Assembly: GCA_037444845.1 (NCBI GenBank)
Contig: JBBILQ010000006.1
Location: 11,636 to 75,635, forward strand
DNA length: 64,000 nucleotides
Source of the DNA: JARYMI01 sp037444845
GTDB taxonomy: Bacteria; Acidobacteriota; Aminicenantia; Aminicenantales; UBA8522
Reading direction: 5' to 3'
Shown here: one piece after another, positions 52,526-61,696 of the stretch
Layout of the letters: each line of letters begins with the position of its first letter
How positions within the stretch are numbered: position 1 is the stretch's first letter
Program-made: the position numbers and the translations under genes
Notes under the pieces: generated by a model
Database searches by the model: none
Told to the model about the DNA's origin: nothing
The model's input: the letters and a program-made list of their open reading frames with translations, nothing else

Positions 52526-53032
52526 CTATTTCGGGGCTTCGAGCTCGAGGAGGGGTTTCTCGGAATCGACGAGGTCGCCGTCAGCTACGAAAATCTTCTT
52601 GACCACACCTTCGATGGGCGACTTGAGCTCGTTTTCCATCTTCATGGCTTCAACGATGGCCAGGGTTTGGTTCTTCCGGACGGCTTCATTTTCGGCGACG
52701 CAAACCTTGATGACCTTCCCCGGCATGGGCGCCGTGATAACCGGTTTTTCCTTCTGGAGTCGGTCTTCCCCCCGGTCGATACCTCTCACTTCTTCTCCCG
52801 GCTTCTGGATGATGAACAGGTCGCTGCCAAGAGAAATGTATTTTTTTTCTTTATCTCCGGCGATATAAACGAGATACGACCTGCCCTCGACGAGAAGCGA
52901 AAACATGTTCGGGGAGATGGCCTCAATATCCGCTTCGAGTAATTTGTCCTGATGGCGGATGAAGAATCGGTCTTCTTTTTTCTCCAGGCTGATCTTGTGC
53001 CGGACGTTGTTGATCAGGAACTCGAATTCCAT
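52526..53032 (-). CDS. Biotin carboxyl-carrier protein of an acyl-CoA carboxylase
   Basis: 168 residues. Biotinylation motif EAMKMEN lies near residue 125 in a biotinyl domain of about 70 residues (PVITAPMPGKVIKVCVAENEAV); the N-terminal half is unassigned beta. It follows the biotin carboxylase by one base and belongs to the same carboxylase complex. Last gene of the operon. Confidence 0.9.
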   Translation of the reverse strand: MEFEFLINNVRHKISLEKKEDRFFIRHQDKLLEADIEAISPNMFSLLVEGRSYLVYIAGDKEKKYISLGSDLFIIQKPGEEVRGIDRGEDRLQKEKPVITAPMPGKVIKVCVAENEAVRKNQTLAIVEAMKMENELKSPIEGVVKKIFVADGDLVDSEKPLLELEAPK

Positions 53033-53033
53033 C

Positions 53034-54545
<1,512 letters not shown>

Positions 54546-54555
54546 GATTGATTTC

Positions 54556-55404
54556 TTACGCTTCTCTCTTTTTTTCTTTCTTTTCTTCTGGTTTTTTTTC
54601 GTTCTGCTCATTGACCCAGGCCGGCTTCCTCTTTTCTAAAAAAGCAGCCATCCCCTCCTGGCCTTCAGCGCTCACGCGCAGGCGAGCGATCATCTCGGCT
54701 GTGTAGGGCTTGGTTTCCTCAAGGCTCATGGCCGGGACGCGGTGGAGAAGCTCTTTGCAACTGGCCATCGCCTCAGGCCCTGAGCTCAGGAAGAGATGGA
54801 TGACTTCTTCGACTTTCCGGTCGAGCTCCTCGTGCGGAACGACCTTGTTGACCAGGCCGATTTCGAGCGCCCTTTGAGCGTTGAACCTTTCGCCCGAGAG
54901 GAAATACTCCCGGGCTGCGCTCTCGCCGATACGACGGATGACATAGGGGGAAATAACCGCCGGCACAAGCCCGATCTTGACCTCGCTCAGTCCGAACCTG
55001 GCCCGCTCTGAAGCAATGACAATATCACAGGCTGAGAGGAGCCCATTGCCGCCTCCGATGGCCGTCCCATTGACCCGGGCAATCGTCGGCTTGGGCAGCG
55101 TGTAGATGACGTGCATGAGTTCCGCCACGCCGAGCGACTCCTTGAGGTTCTGGTCGAAGGAATAGCGGATGACCTCCCGCATCCAGTTGAGGTCGGCGCC
55201 GGCGCAGAAGGATTCCCCGACTCCTGTAAGGATGGCCACGCGAACCGAGTCATCCTCTCTGACCATGGCGAAGGCATCAGCCAGCTCACGGATCATCGTC
55301 ACGTTAAAAGCGTTATGCACGTCAGGACGATTTAAGCTGATGCGGCCAACTTTATCCTCGCGGCCGATTAAGATTGTCTCGTACCTCTTCTCTCGCATCT
55401 TCAT
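54556..55404 (-). CDS. liuC: Enoyl-CoA hydratase, methylglutaconyl-CoA hydratase-like
   Basis: 282 residues of the crotonase family. Oxyanion-hole segments AGADLNWMR and GGGNGLLSACDIVIA, with the family's AEIGLVNKVV-like block ALEIGLVNKVVPHEELD. The GADLNWM form is common in methylglutaconyl-CoA hydratase, which adds water to 3-methylglutaconyl-CoA to give HMG-CoA. A Lys/Glu-rich C-terminal tail (EKKPEEKKEKKREA) is unusual for the family. It lies between the two carboxylase subunits, fitting a leucine-degradation segment. Confidence 0.8.
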   Translation of the reverse strand: MKMREKRYETILIGREDKVGRISLNRPDVHNAFNVTMIRELADAFAMVREDDSVRVAILTGVGESFCAGADLNWMREVIRYSFDQNLKESLGVAELMHVIYTLPKPTIARVNGTAIGGGNGLLSACDIVIASERARFGLSEVKIGLVPAVISPYVIRRIGESAAREYFLSGERFNAQRALEIGLVNKVVPHEELDRKVEEVIHLFLSSGPEAMASCKELLHRVPAMSLEETKPYTAEMIARLRVSAEGQEGMAAFLEKRKPAWVNEQNEKKPEEKKEKKREA

Positions 55405-55419
55405 CGGTCCATCGCCCGA

Positions 55420-57027
55420 TCACATCCGGAAAATACCGACCTTGTAGTCGGGGATCGGAGCGTTGAGGCTCATCGAGATGCCCAAGGCCAGGGCGGCGCG
55501 CGTTTCCAGGGGCTCGAGGATTCCGTCGTCCCAGAGCCGGGCCGTGCTGAAGTAGGGGCTGGCCTCGGCTTCGTATTTCTCAAGGATGGGCTTCATCAAG
55601 TTTTCTTTTTCTTCCTCGGACATCTCAACACCCTGTTCCTGGAGCCTTTTTATCTTGACCGTGAGCAGGACGTTGGCGGCCTGCTCGCCGCCCATGACGC
55701 TGATTCTGGCGTTCGGCCACATCCACAGCAGCCGCGGGCCGTAGGCGCGTCCGCACATGGCATAATTCCCGGCGCCATAAGAGCCGCCGATGATGACCGT
55801 GAGCTTGGGGACATCCGCGTTGGCCACCGCATGGACAAGCTTGGCGCCGTCCTTGGCGATCCCGCCGTGCTCGTATTGCTTGCCGACGATAAACCCGGTG
55901 ATATTCTGGAGGAAGATGAGCGGGACCTTGCGCATGGCGCAGAGCGTGATGAAGTGAGCGCCTTTGAGAGAGCTCTGGGAGAAAAGGACACCGTTATTGG
56001 CCAGGATGCCCACCGGATAGCCCATGATCCGGGCAAACCCGCAGACGAGCGTCTGGCCGTAAAGCTCCTTGAACTCCTGAAACCGGCTGCCGTCGACCAG
56101 ACGGGCAATGACTTCCTTGATGTCAAAGGTCTTGCGAAGGTCGCGGGGCACAATGCCGTAAATCTCTTCCGGGTCGTAGGCCGGGTCTTCGGGCTTGGCC
56201 ATGTCGAGCTCGAATTTTTTGGGCGGGTCGAGCGTTTCGACAATGTTGCGGGCAATCTCGAGGGCATGCGCGTCGTCATACGCATAATAATCAGAAACTC
56301 CGGATATGCGGCAGTGGACGTCGGCCCCTCCCAGGTCTTCGTCCGTCACCTCCTCGCCCGTTGCCGCCTTGACGAGCGGCGGCCCTCCAATGAAGATTGT
56401 ACCCTGCCGCCTGACGATGACCGTCTCGTCGCTCATGGCCGGCACATAGGCGCCGCCAGCCGTGCAGGAGCCCATGACGATCGAAATCTGGGGGATGCCC
56501 AGAGCCGAAAGCCGCGCCTGGTTGTAGAAAATCCGGCCGAAATGCTCCTTGTCGGGAAACGTTCCTGCTTGATGCGGCAGAAAAATCCCGCCTGAATCCA
56601 CAAGGTAGATGCAGGGGAGCCTGTTCTCCCTGGCGATTTCCTGCGCCCTGACGTGCTTCTTGATGGTCATCGGGAAATAGGTTCCGCCCTTGACTGTGGC
56701 ATCGTTGGCCACGACCAGGACCTCGCGGCCATGGACGACGCCGATTCCTGTGACCATGGAGGCGGCCGGCGCCTCGTTGTCGTACATGTCCCAGGCCGCC
56801 AGCGGGCTCAGCTCGAGGAACGGGCTATCGGGGTCGAAAAGGCGTTCCAGCCTTTCCCTGACCAGGAGCTTTTTCCGGGATTTGTGGAGATCGCGGTACT
56901 TGGGGGGGCCTCCCTCCTGGACTTTGGCCAGCCGCTCCCTGTACTCGGCGACGACTCGCTTCATCTGCTCAAAATTGTCTTTGTATTCCTGGCTTTGGGT
57001 ATCGACTTTGCTTTCAATTCGAAACAT
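55420..57027 (-). CDS. liuB: Acyl-CoA carboxylase carboxyltransferase subunit (methylcrotonyl-type)
   Basis: 535 residues. Carboxyltransferase blocks: DSGGIFLPHQAGTFPDKEHFG, GIPQISIVMGSCTAGGAYVPAMSDE, GTIFIGGPPLVKAATGEEVT, DVHCRISGVSDYYA, MGYPVGILANNGVLFSQSS and LSVMGGEQAANVLL as ISVMGGEQAANVLL. The order and wording match methylcrotonyl-CoA carboxylase beta chain rather than AccD. It moves CO2 from biotin to the acyl-CoA. Stop and next start are 28 bases apart with the DUF35 gene. Confidence 0.85.
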   Translation of the reverse strand: MFRIESKVDTQSQEYKDNFEQMKRVVAEYRERLAKVQEGGPPKYRDLHKSRKKLLVRERLERLFDPDSPFLELSPLAAWDMYDNEAPAASMVTGIGVVHGREVLVVANDATVKGGTYFPMTIKKHVRAQEIARENRLPCIYLVDSGGIFLPHQAGTFPDKEHFGRIFYNQARLSALGIPQISIVMGSCTAGGAYVPAMSDETVIVRRQGTIFIGGPPLVKAATGEEVTDEDLGGADVHCRISGVSDYYAYDDAHALEIARNIVETLDPPKKFELDMAKPEDPAYDPEEIYGIVPRDLRKTFDIKEVIARLVDGSRFQEFKELYGQTLVCGFARIMGYPVGILANNGVLFSQSSLKGAHFITLCAMRKVPLIFLQNITGFIVGKQYEHGGIAKDGAKLVHAVANADVPKLTVIIGGSYGAGNYAMCGRAYGPRLLWMWPNARISVMGGEQAANVLLTVKIKRLQEQGVEMSEEEKENLMKPILEKYEAEASPYFSTARLWDDGILEPLETRAALALGISMSLNAPIPDYKVGIFRM

Positions 57028-57054
57028 AATCTATCCCCTTTTTGCAGAGGAAAA

Positions 57055-57447
57055 TCAATCGGGTACGAATTTGTAGCCGTAGTAGATAACGCCTGATTCA
57101 CCCTCCTGATAAATCTTGCGGAACTCAATCTTGACCCGCCGTCCTGTCTTGAGCTCTTCGAAATCGCAGTCGACGATCTGGCCGGTCAGCCTCACCCCGT
57201 CGTCGAGCTCGACGATGCCCATCGCATAGGGAGCCTGGTCGACAAACGGTTGGGGCGGGACACGGATGATGGTGTAGGTCAGAATCTTTCCCGCATCGGC
57301 AAGCGTGATTGTATCGAATTCCCGCGCCTTGCAGGCCGGGCAGACAAGCCGGGGTGGAAAAGCAACATACCCGCAGTTGCGGCATTTTCCGGCCTCAAGC
57401 CTGTATCGTTGGGGGATTTCTCTCCAATAGCGTGATGGTGTCGGCAT
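57055..57447 (-). CDS. DUF35 Zn-ribbon/OB-fold protein
   Basis: 130 residues from ATG 57447, eight bases after AAGGGAGG. A rubredoxin-like Zn ribbon has CRNCGY and CPAC pairs (residues 20-45), followed by an OB fold (GKILTYTIIRVPPQPFV, YAMGIVELDDGVRLTGQIVD). In archaea a DUF35 protein bridges acetoacetyl-CoA thiolase and HMG-CoA synthase into one complex that channels acetoacetyl-CoA. Here it lies 13 bases after a thiolase gene and before the carboxylase genes, with HMG-CoA synthase further upstream. Confidence 0.85.
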   Translation of the reverse strand: MPTPSRYWREIPQRYRLEAGKCRNCGYVAFPPRLVCPACKAREFDTITLADAGKILTYTIIRVPPQPFVDQAPYAMGIVELDDGVRLTGQIVDCDFEELKTGRRVKIEFRKIYQEGESGVIYYGYKFVPD

Positions 57448-57460
57448 GGCGTTCCTCCCT

Positions 57461-58615
57461 TTAAACTCGCTCAAGAATGTGGACGACGGTAGACCCGCCG
57501 CTTCCGCCCATGTTCTGAGTCAGGCCGACCTTAGCGGCCTTGACCTGGCGCGGCCCAGCCTCTCCGCGGAGCTGCTTGACGATCTCGACGGCTTGGGCAA
57601 CTCCCGTGGCTCCCACAGGGTGACCTTTGGCCTTCAGACCGCCGCTTGCGTTGACCGGAATCTTTCCGTTGAGAGCAGTCAGACCCTCCTCGACGGCTTT
57701 TCCGCCCTTCCCCTTCTCCACCAACCCGAGCGCTTCCGTGACGCATATTTCGGCGATCGTGAAGCAGTCGTGGACCTCAACAACGTCGATATCCTCAGGC
57801 TTTTTCCCGGCCATGGCGTAAGCTTTCTTGGCTGCTTGAAAGGTCGATTCGAGCCAGGTAATGTCCTTCCGTGAGCTGAGGGCGATCGTGTCTGTCGCCT
57901 GGCCGCTGCCCGTGATTTTGACGATCGGCTTTTTCAACTTCCTGGCCATTTCTACTGGGCAGAGGACAAGCGCCGCCGCGCCGTCCGTGATCGGAGAGCA
58001 GTCAAGCACCCGCAGGGGGTCAGCGACGAGCACGGAGTTCAGGACCGAATCCACCGTAATCTTGAACGGAAATTGAGCCAGGGGGTTCAAGAATCCGTTG
58101 TCATGGTTTTTCACAGCGACCATGGCGAGTTGTTCCCTGGTTGTTCCGTATTTTTCCATGTGCGCCTGGGCGATCAGGGCATAGAGGCCGGGGAAAGTGA
58201 TCCCATGAAAGCATTCATACTCCTGGTCAGCGGCCGTGCCCAGGGCGAAGGTCGCCTCATTGCCGGTGACGTCGGTCATCTTTTCAACCCCGCCGGCCAA
58301 GACGACATCGGCCATCCCGGATGCGACTTCTATAAAACCCATCCGCAGGGCCAGCCCGCCCGAAGCGCAGGCTGACTCGACCCGGGCTGCGGGCACAGGC
58401 GTCTGGCCCAGGTAGTCGGCGAGCAGCGAAGCAATGTGCTCCTGGCCCACAAAAAGCCCGCTCGACATCGACCCGACGATGAGGGAATCAATCCGGTCAA
58501 CGCCAGCATCGTCGAGGGCGAGCAAGGCCGTCTCGACGAAAATCTGCCGCAGGGATTTCTCCCACAGCTCTCCCCATTTGGTCATCCCAACTCCGATAAC
58601 TGCCACTTCTCTCAT
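57461..58615 (-). CDS. Thiolase-family acyltransferase (acetoacetyl-CoA thiolase-like)
   Basis: 384 residues of the non-classical SCP-x/archaeal-type thiolase group. The nucleophile Cys is in VESACASGGLALRMGF; the later block is NASGGLKAKGHPVGATGVAQ, with the second His of GHPVGATG and the active Cys region at the end (LTQNMGGSGGSTVVHIL). It likely makes acetoacetyl-CoA from two acetyl-CoA or the reverse. It precedes the DUF35 gene and follows HMG-CoA synthase. Confidence 0.85.
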   Translation of the reverse strand: MREVAVIGVGMTKWGELWEKSLRQIFVETALLALDDAGVDRIDSLIVGSMSSGLFVGQEHIASLLADYLGQTPVPAARVESACASGGLALRMGFIEVASGMADVVLAGGVEKMTDVTGNEATFALGTAADQEYECFHGITFPGLYALIAQAHMEKYGTTREQLAMVAVKNHDNGFLNPLAQFPFKITVDSVLNSVLVADPLRVLDCSPITDGAAALVLCPVEMARKLKKPIVKITGSGQATDTIALSSRKDITWLESTFQAAKKAYAMAGKKPEDIDVVEVHDCFTIAEICVTEALGLVEKGKGGKAVEEGLTALNGKIPVNASGGLKAKGHPVGATGVAQAVEIVKQLRGEAGPRQVKAAKVGLTQNMGGSGGSTVVHILERV

Positions 58616-58624
58616 CGTCTCCTC

Positions 58625-59671
58625 CTAAGTCGCTTTCTTGATTTTCTGGCGGAACTTGGCATAGGTCCCGTAATCCAGGTAGCAGCGGTTTTTCTCTAAA
58701 AGCTCCCGCGTTTTGGGAGCAAGATCCCGGACTTTCTCTATTCTTTCCGTCACCCTGAAAACAAAGGCGTCGCTTCCCGCACCAGACCCGTAGGAGACAA
58801 TCAGAATCATGTCTCCGGGCTTGGAGATGTCCAGAGTGGCGGTCAGGCCCATGGGTGAAGACCCTGAATAAGTATTGCCGAGTTTGTTGACCAGCCAGCC
58901 TGGCTCGATCTGCTTTTTCTCGAACCCTAACATCTCGCCGACGCGGAACGGGAACTTGCCGTTGGGCTGGTGGAAGATGACGTAGTTGAAATCTGCTGGT
59001 TTAAGGCCCGATTTTTCCATGATCCCTTTAGCCGCGCCCACGATGTGCTTGAAATAAGCAGGGTCGCCGGTGAACCGGCCTCCATGCTGAGGATAGTACT
59101 GGTACTCGCGGCGCCAGAAATCGGGCGTATCGGTTGTGTAAGAATACGTGTCGAGAGCTTCAGCGATGACGTTCTCGAGTCCGAAAATGAAGGCGGCTGC
59201 GCCGGCAGAGGCGGTATATTCCAGAGCGTCGCCAGGAGCGCCCTGGGATGTGTCGGCACCAACGGCCAGCCCGTACTTGATTTCGCCAGCCTTAACCAGA
59301 CTCAGCGCGACAAACATCCCTTCTGTGCCCGCTTTGCAGGCGAACTCAAAATCAGCCGTGTGGACTTCGGGAGTGGCTCCGATGGCTTCGGCTAAAACCG
59401 TGCCGCTCGGCTTCACGGCATAGGGGTGAGATTCCGAGCCGACGTAGACGGCCCCGATTTCCCTGGGGTTGATGCGCGCTCTTTTGAGAGCGCTTTTCGA
59501 CGCCTCGACCGACATGCTGATAGTGTCCTGGTCGGGGGAAGGAACGGACTTCTCCTCGACGAGCAGCCCTTTCCTGTAGCTGGGCGCATCAGCTCCCCAG
59601 ACTTTGGCGATCTCCTCGACTTTGATTCGGTTGCGCGGGATCGAGGCACCATAACCGACGATTCCTTCCAT
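58625..59671 (-). CDS. Hydroxymethylglutaryl-CoA synthase (archaeal type)
   Basis: About 348 residues from ATG 59671, preceded by AAGGAGGAG; an in-frame extension to 59767 includes no ribosome site. Begins VGYGASIPRNRIKVEEIAK; nucleophile Cys in FEFACKAGTEGMF; later YVIFHQPNGKFP and LVNKLGNTYSGSSPMGL are HMG-CoA-synthase blocks. It joins acetyl-CoA and acetoacetyl-CoA to HMG-CoA, or the reverse. First gene of the seven-gene unit, behind a leader with nested hairpins. Confidence 0.85.
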   Translation of the reverse strand: MEGIVGYGASIPRNRIKVEEIAKVWGADAPSYRKGLLVEEKSVPSPDQDTISMSVEASKSALKRARINPREIGAVYVGSESHPYAVKPSGTVLAEAIGATPEVHTADFEFACKAGTEGMFVALSLVKAGEIKYGLAVGADTSQGAPGDALEYTASAGAAAFIFGLENVIAEALDTYSYTTDTPDFWRREYQYYPQHGGRFTGDPAYFKHIVGAAKGIMEKSGLKPADFNYVIFHQPNGKFPFRVGEMLGFEKKQIEPGWLVNKLGNTYSGSSPMGLTATLDISKPGDMILIVSYGSGAGSDAFVFRVTERIEKVRDLAPKTRELLEKNRCYLDYGTYAKFRQKIKKAT

Positions 59672-59691
59672 AAACTCCTCCTTAAATAAAA

Positions 59692-59740
59692 GGGGACGGT
59701 CCTCCGTGAGGAACGTCCCCGCATTGGAAGGACCGTCCCC
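59692..59740 (-). promoter_or_regulatory. Nested inverted repeats in the HMG-CoA synthase leader
   Basis: GGGGACGGTCCT at 59692-59703 is the exact inverse of AGGACCGTCCCC at 59729-59740. A shorter CGTCCCC at 59714-59720 can pair with the same 5' arm (GGGGACG). So two mutually exclusive stems can form 21 to 69 bases before the start codon. This suggests attenuation or a short intergenic repeat; no riboswitch family is recognised. Confidence 0.5.
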
Positions 59741-59800
59741 GTTGAAATGCGAAAAATATCCTGACATATCTTATTTTTTAAGTCAAGCCACTTATCGGGT

Positions 59801-59829
59801 TTGACAGCAGGAGAAGGTGAGGCTAAAAT
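59801..59829 (+). promoter_or_regulatory. Candidate sigma-70 promoter upstream of the ECF gene at 59.9 kb
   Basis: Consensus TTGACA (59801-59806) and TAAAAT (59824-59829) with 17 bases between. It would give basal expression of the ECF unit. Confidence 0.6.
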
Positions 59830-59854
59830 AGCCCGAAAAGGTGAAAAATCCGGG

Positions 59855-59882
59855 AACTTTCCGCAGGCGATTCTCGTCTATC
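59855..59882 (+). promoter_or_regulatory. Candidate ECF-type autoregulatory promoter (ECF gene at 59.9 kb)
   Basis: GGGAACTTT with AACTTT at 59855-59860, a 16-base spacer and TCTATC at 59877-59882, just before the GTG start at 59895. GGAAC/CGTC-like pairs are typical of ECF factors. The same element occurs at 52261-52288. Confidence 0.5.
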
Positions 59883-59894
59883 AGGATGAAGTGA

Positions 59895-60455
59895 GTGGAC
59901 TTGAACGAAGTCATCGCCGAATGCCTGGAAGGCAAGGAAGGAGCCTGGCGAATGCTCGTTGACGCGTACTCCAAGAAGGTCTTTAACATGGCCTACCAGT
60001 TCGCTGGAAGCTACGAGGAGGCCGAGGACCTGACCCAGGACATCTTCTTGAAGCTCTACCATTCCCTGTCCAAGTACGACCGGGCGAAAAACTTCACCGC
60101 CTGGCTTCTGACGCTGGCCAAGAACCATCTCATCGACGCCTACCGCAAGACGAAGTGGGAGAAAGCTAACCGTGACGAGTTTGACGAACATTTTCTCAGC
60201 GAGGACGCGGCCGAGAGCCCTGAAGCGAGCCTTCTCAAAGAAGCCAGCAGGAAGGCCGTCTGGAACGGCCTGAACAGCCTGTCGCCGGAAAACCGAATGG
60301 CCGTCATCCTCCGCGACATCCAGGGGAAAAGCTACGAGGATGTTGCCGAAATTTTGGGTCTTCCGATCGGAACAGTAAAATCAAGGATCAACCGGGGAAG
60401 GCTGGAGCTGGCGAAAATCTTAGGCTCAAGAAAGGAGACGATCCATGGCCTGTGA
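59895..60455 (+). CDS. ECF-type RNA polymerase sigma factor
   Basis: 186 residues from GTG 59895 behind AGGATGAAG. Region 2: SYEEAEDLTQDIFLKLYHSL and NFTAWLLTLAKNHLIDAYR; region 4: LSPENRMAVILRDIQGKSYEDVAEILGLPIGTVKSRI. It overlaps the anti-sigma gene by 11 bases. It heads a five-gene plus-strand unit for membrane and surface proteins, so an envelope function is likely. Confidence 0.9.
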   Translation: MDLNEVIAECLEGKEGAWRMLVDAYSKKVFNMAYQFAGSYEEAEDLTQDIFLKLYHSLSKYDRAKNFTAWLLTLAKNHLIDAYRKTKWEKANRDEFDEHFLSEDAAESPEASLLKEASRKAVWNGLNSLSPENRMAVILRDIQGKSYEDVAEILGLPIGTVKSRINRGRLELAKILGSRKETIHGL

Positions 60456-60999
60456 CAGGATCGAGGAGCTTCTTGCCTCTTTTTTAGAGGAAGAACTCGG
60501 CCCAGCCGAGAGAAGCTTTGTCGAAGAGCACCTCAAGACCTGTCCCTCCTGTTCCCTTCTTCTTGCCGGCCTAAGAGAGGTCAAGGGGGCTTTCCACGGC
60601 TTCCCCGAGGTTGAGGTCAGCGAGGGCCTCAAGTCAAAACTCTATGCCATCCCCGAAGAGAAAAAGTCGTCGCGGTTCAGGCTCAAGCTCAGCCTGGACT
60701 TCCTCCTTCAGCCGTCGCTCCAGCCGGTGTTCGCTGCCGCCACGGTCTTCATGATCCTCGTCTCGTTTTATGTTTTCAACCCGAATAAAAAAGCCATCGA
60801 CCGGTCCATCGACCGAAACCTTCATCTCGGCTACAGCCAGGTGGAGAAACTTTACGCCAGGGCCGGCTCCTGGGCGGACCGGCTGAAGGCATATAAAGAC
60901 AATTTCCTCGTTTCCATCAAGGAGTGGAATCTTCTCGGCGGAAACGAGGACCAAACCCTAAAAGAGGAGGAATCACCATGGAAGAAAAGGGCGTCGTGA
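60445..60999 (+). CDS. Zinc-binding membrane anti-sigma factor
   Basis: 184 residues. N-terminal zinc-finger (ZAS) motif: EEHLKTCPSCSLLLAGL with HxxxCxxC. One membrane helix (PVFAAATVFMILVSFYVF) divides it from a periplasmic part of about 75 residues. It overlaps the sigma gene and controls it by tethering. The next gene overlaps its end by 22 bases. Confidence 0.8.
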   Translation: MACDRIEELLASFLEEELGPAERSFVEEHLKTCPSCSLLLAGLREVKGAFHGFPEVEVSEGLKSKLYAIPEEKKSSRFRLKLSLDFLLQPSLQPVFAAATVFMILVSFYVFNPNKKAIDRSIDRNLHLGYSQVEKLYARAGSWADRLKAYKDNFLVSIKEWNLLGGNEDQTLKEEESPWKKRAS

Positions 61000-61457
61000 A
61001 AGAACCCATCAAGTCGCCGACTCTGGCCGGGATTCTCTCAGCCCTCTTTCCGTTTGGCATCGGCGCCTTCTATAACGGGGAGGTCATCAAGGGGTTCATC
61101 TATCTTTTTATCTTCGCCGGGCTCGTTTCCATGCAGCAACACGGCAGCGCCCAGCCGTTTGTCGCTCTCATCCTGGCCGGGTTCTACTTTTTCCAGATCA
61201 TCGATTCGGTCCAGGTGGCCAGACGCATCAACCGCCAAGCTCTTCAGGGCGAAGGAGCCAAAGAAGAAGAGGACGTGACTGCCGTCGTCAAGTCCGGGTC
61301 TGTCTTCTGGGGCGCCCTGCTCATCCTCATCGGCGGCATCCTGCTCTTGGGCAATTTTGAGGTCGTCAGCTACGATAAGATCTTTGATTTTTGGCCCGCT
61401 GTGGTCATCATCATCGGCCTCAAGCTCATCGTTGACTATTTTTCCAAGGCCAGATAG
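60978..61457 (+). CDS. Membrane protein with LiaF/DUF5668-type helices
   Basis: 159 residues from ATG 60978, after GAGGAGG. Helical segments: AGILSALFPFGIGAFYNGEVIK (TM2-like), ALILAGFYFFQIIDSVQVA and, at the end, FWGALLILIGGILLLGNF followed by DFWPAVVIIIGLKLIV, the paired-helix LiaF/DUF5668 pattern. Function unknown; LiaF-type proteins sense envelope stress. It lies in the ECF unit. Confidence 0.7.
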   Translation: MEEKGVVKEPIKSPTLAGILSALFPFGIGAFYNGEVIKGFIYLFIFAGLVSMQQHGSAQPFVALILAGFYFFQIIDSVQVARRINRQALQGEGAKEEEDVTAVVKSGSVFWGALLILIGGILLLGNFEVVSYDKIFDFWPAVVIIIGLKLIVDYFSKAR

Positions 61458-61477
61458 AAAGAGCATAGGAGGACACC

Positions 61478-61696
61478 ATGGCCAAGAAACAACGCGACGC
61501 ATTAGCCTGGGGCATCATCCTCATCGTCATCGGCCTCATTTTCTTCCTGGACAACCTCGATGTCGACATCTGGGACCTGGTTGCCCGGCTCTGGCCCGTG
61601 GCCCTGATCATCTGGGGGGTCTGGAAGCTTTATTTCGGGCTGAAGGAAAGGAGAGAGGAAGCCGAGGTCTCCAGAGACACGCAGGATCAACCATGA
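61478..61696 (+). CDS. Small LiaI/LiaF-like transmembrane protein
   Basis: 72 residues, two helices (AWGIILIVIGLIFFLDNL and LWPVALIIWGVWKLYFG), a pair found in LiaF-like DUF5668 proteins. Start ATG 61478 after AGGAGG. Its stop shares an ATGA overlap with the next gene. Confidence 0.7.
   Translation: MAKKQRDALAWGIILIVIGLIFFLDNLDVDIWDLVARLWPVALIIWGVWKLYFGLKERREEAEVSRDTQDQP

Noticed and set aside
61357..61692. Upstream extension of the solenoid protein
   Set aside because: It runs in another frame through two supported membrane-protein genes; ATG 61693 overlaps the previous stop as expected.
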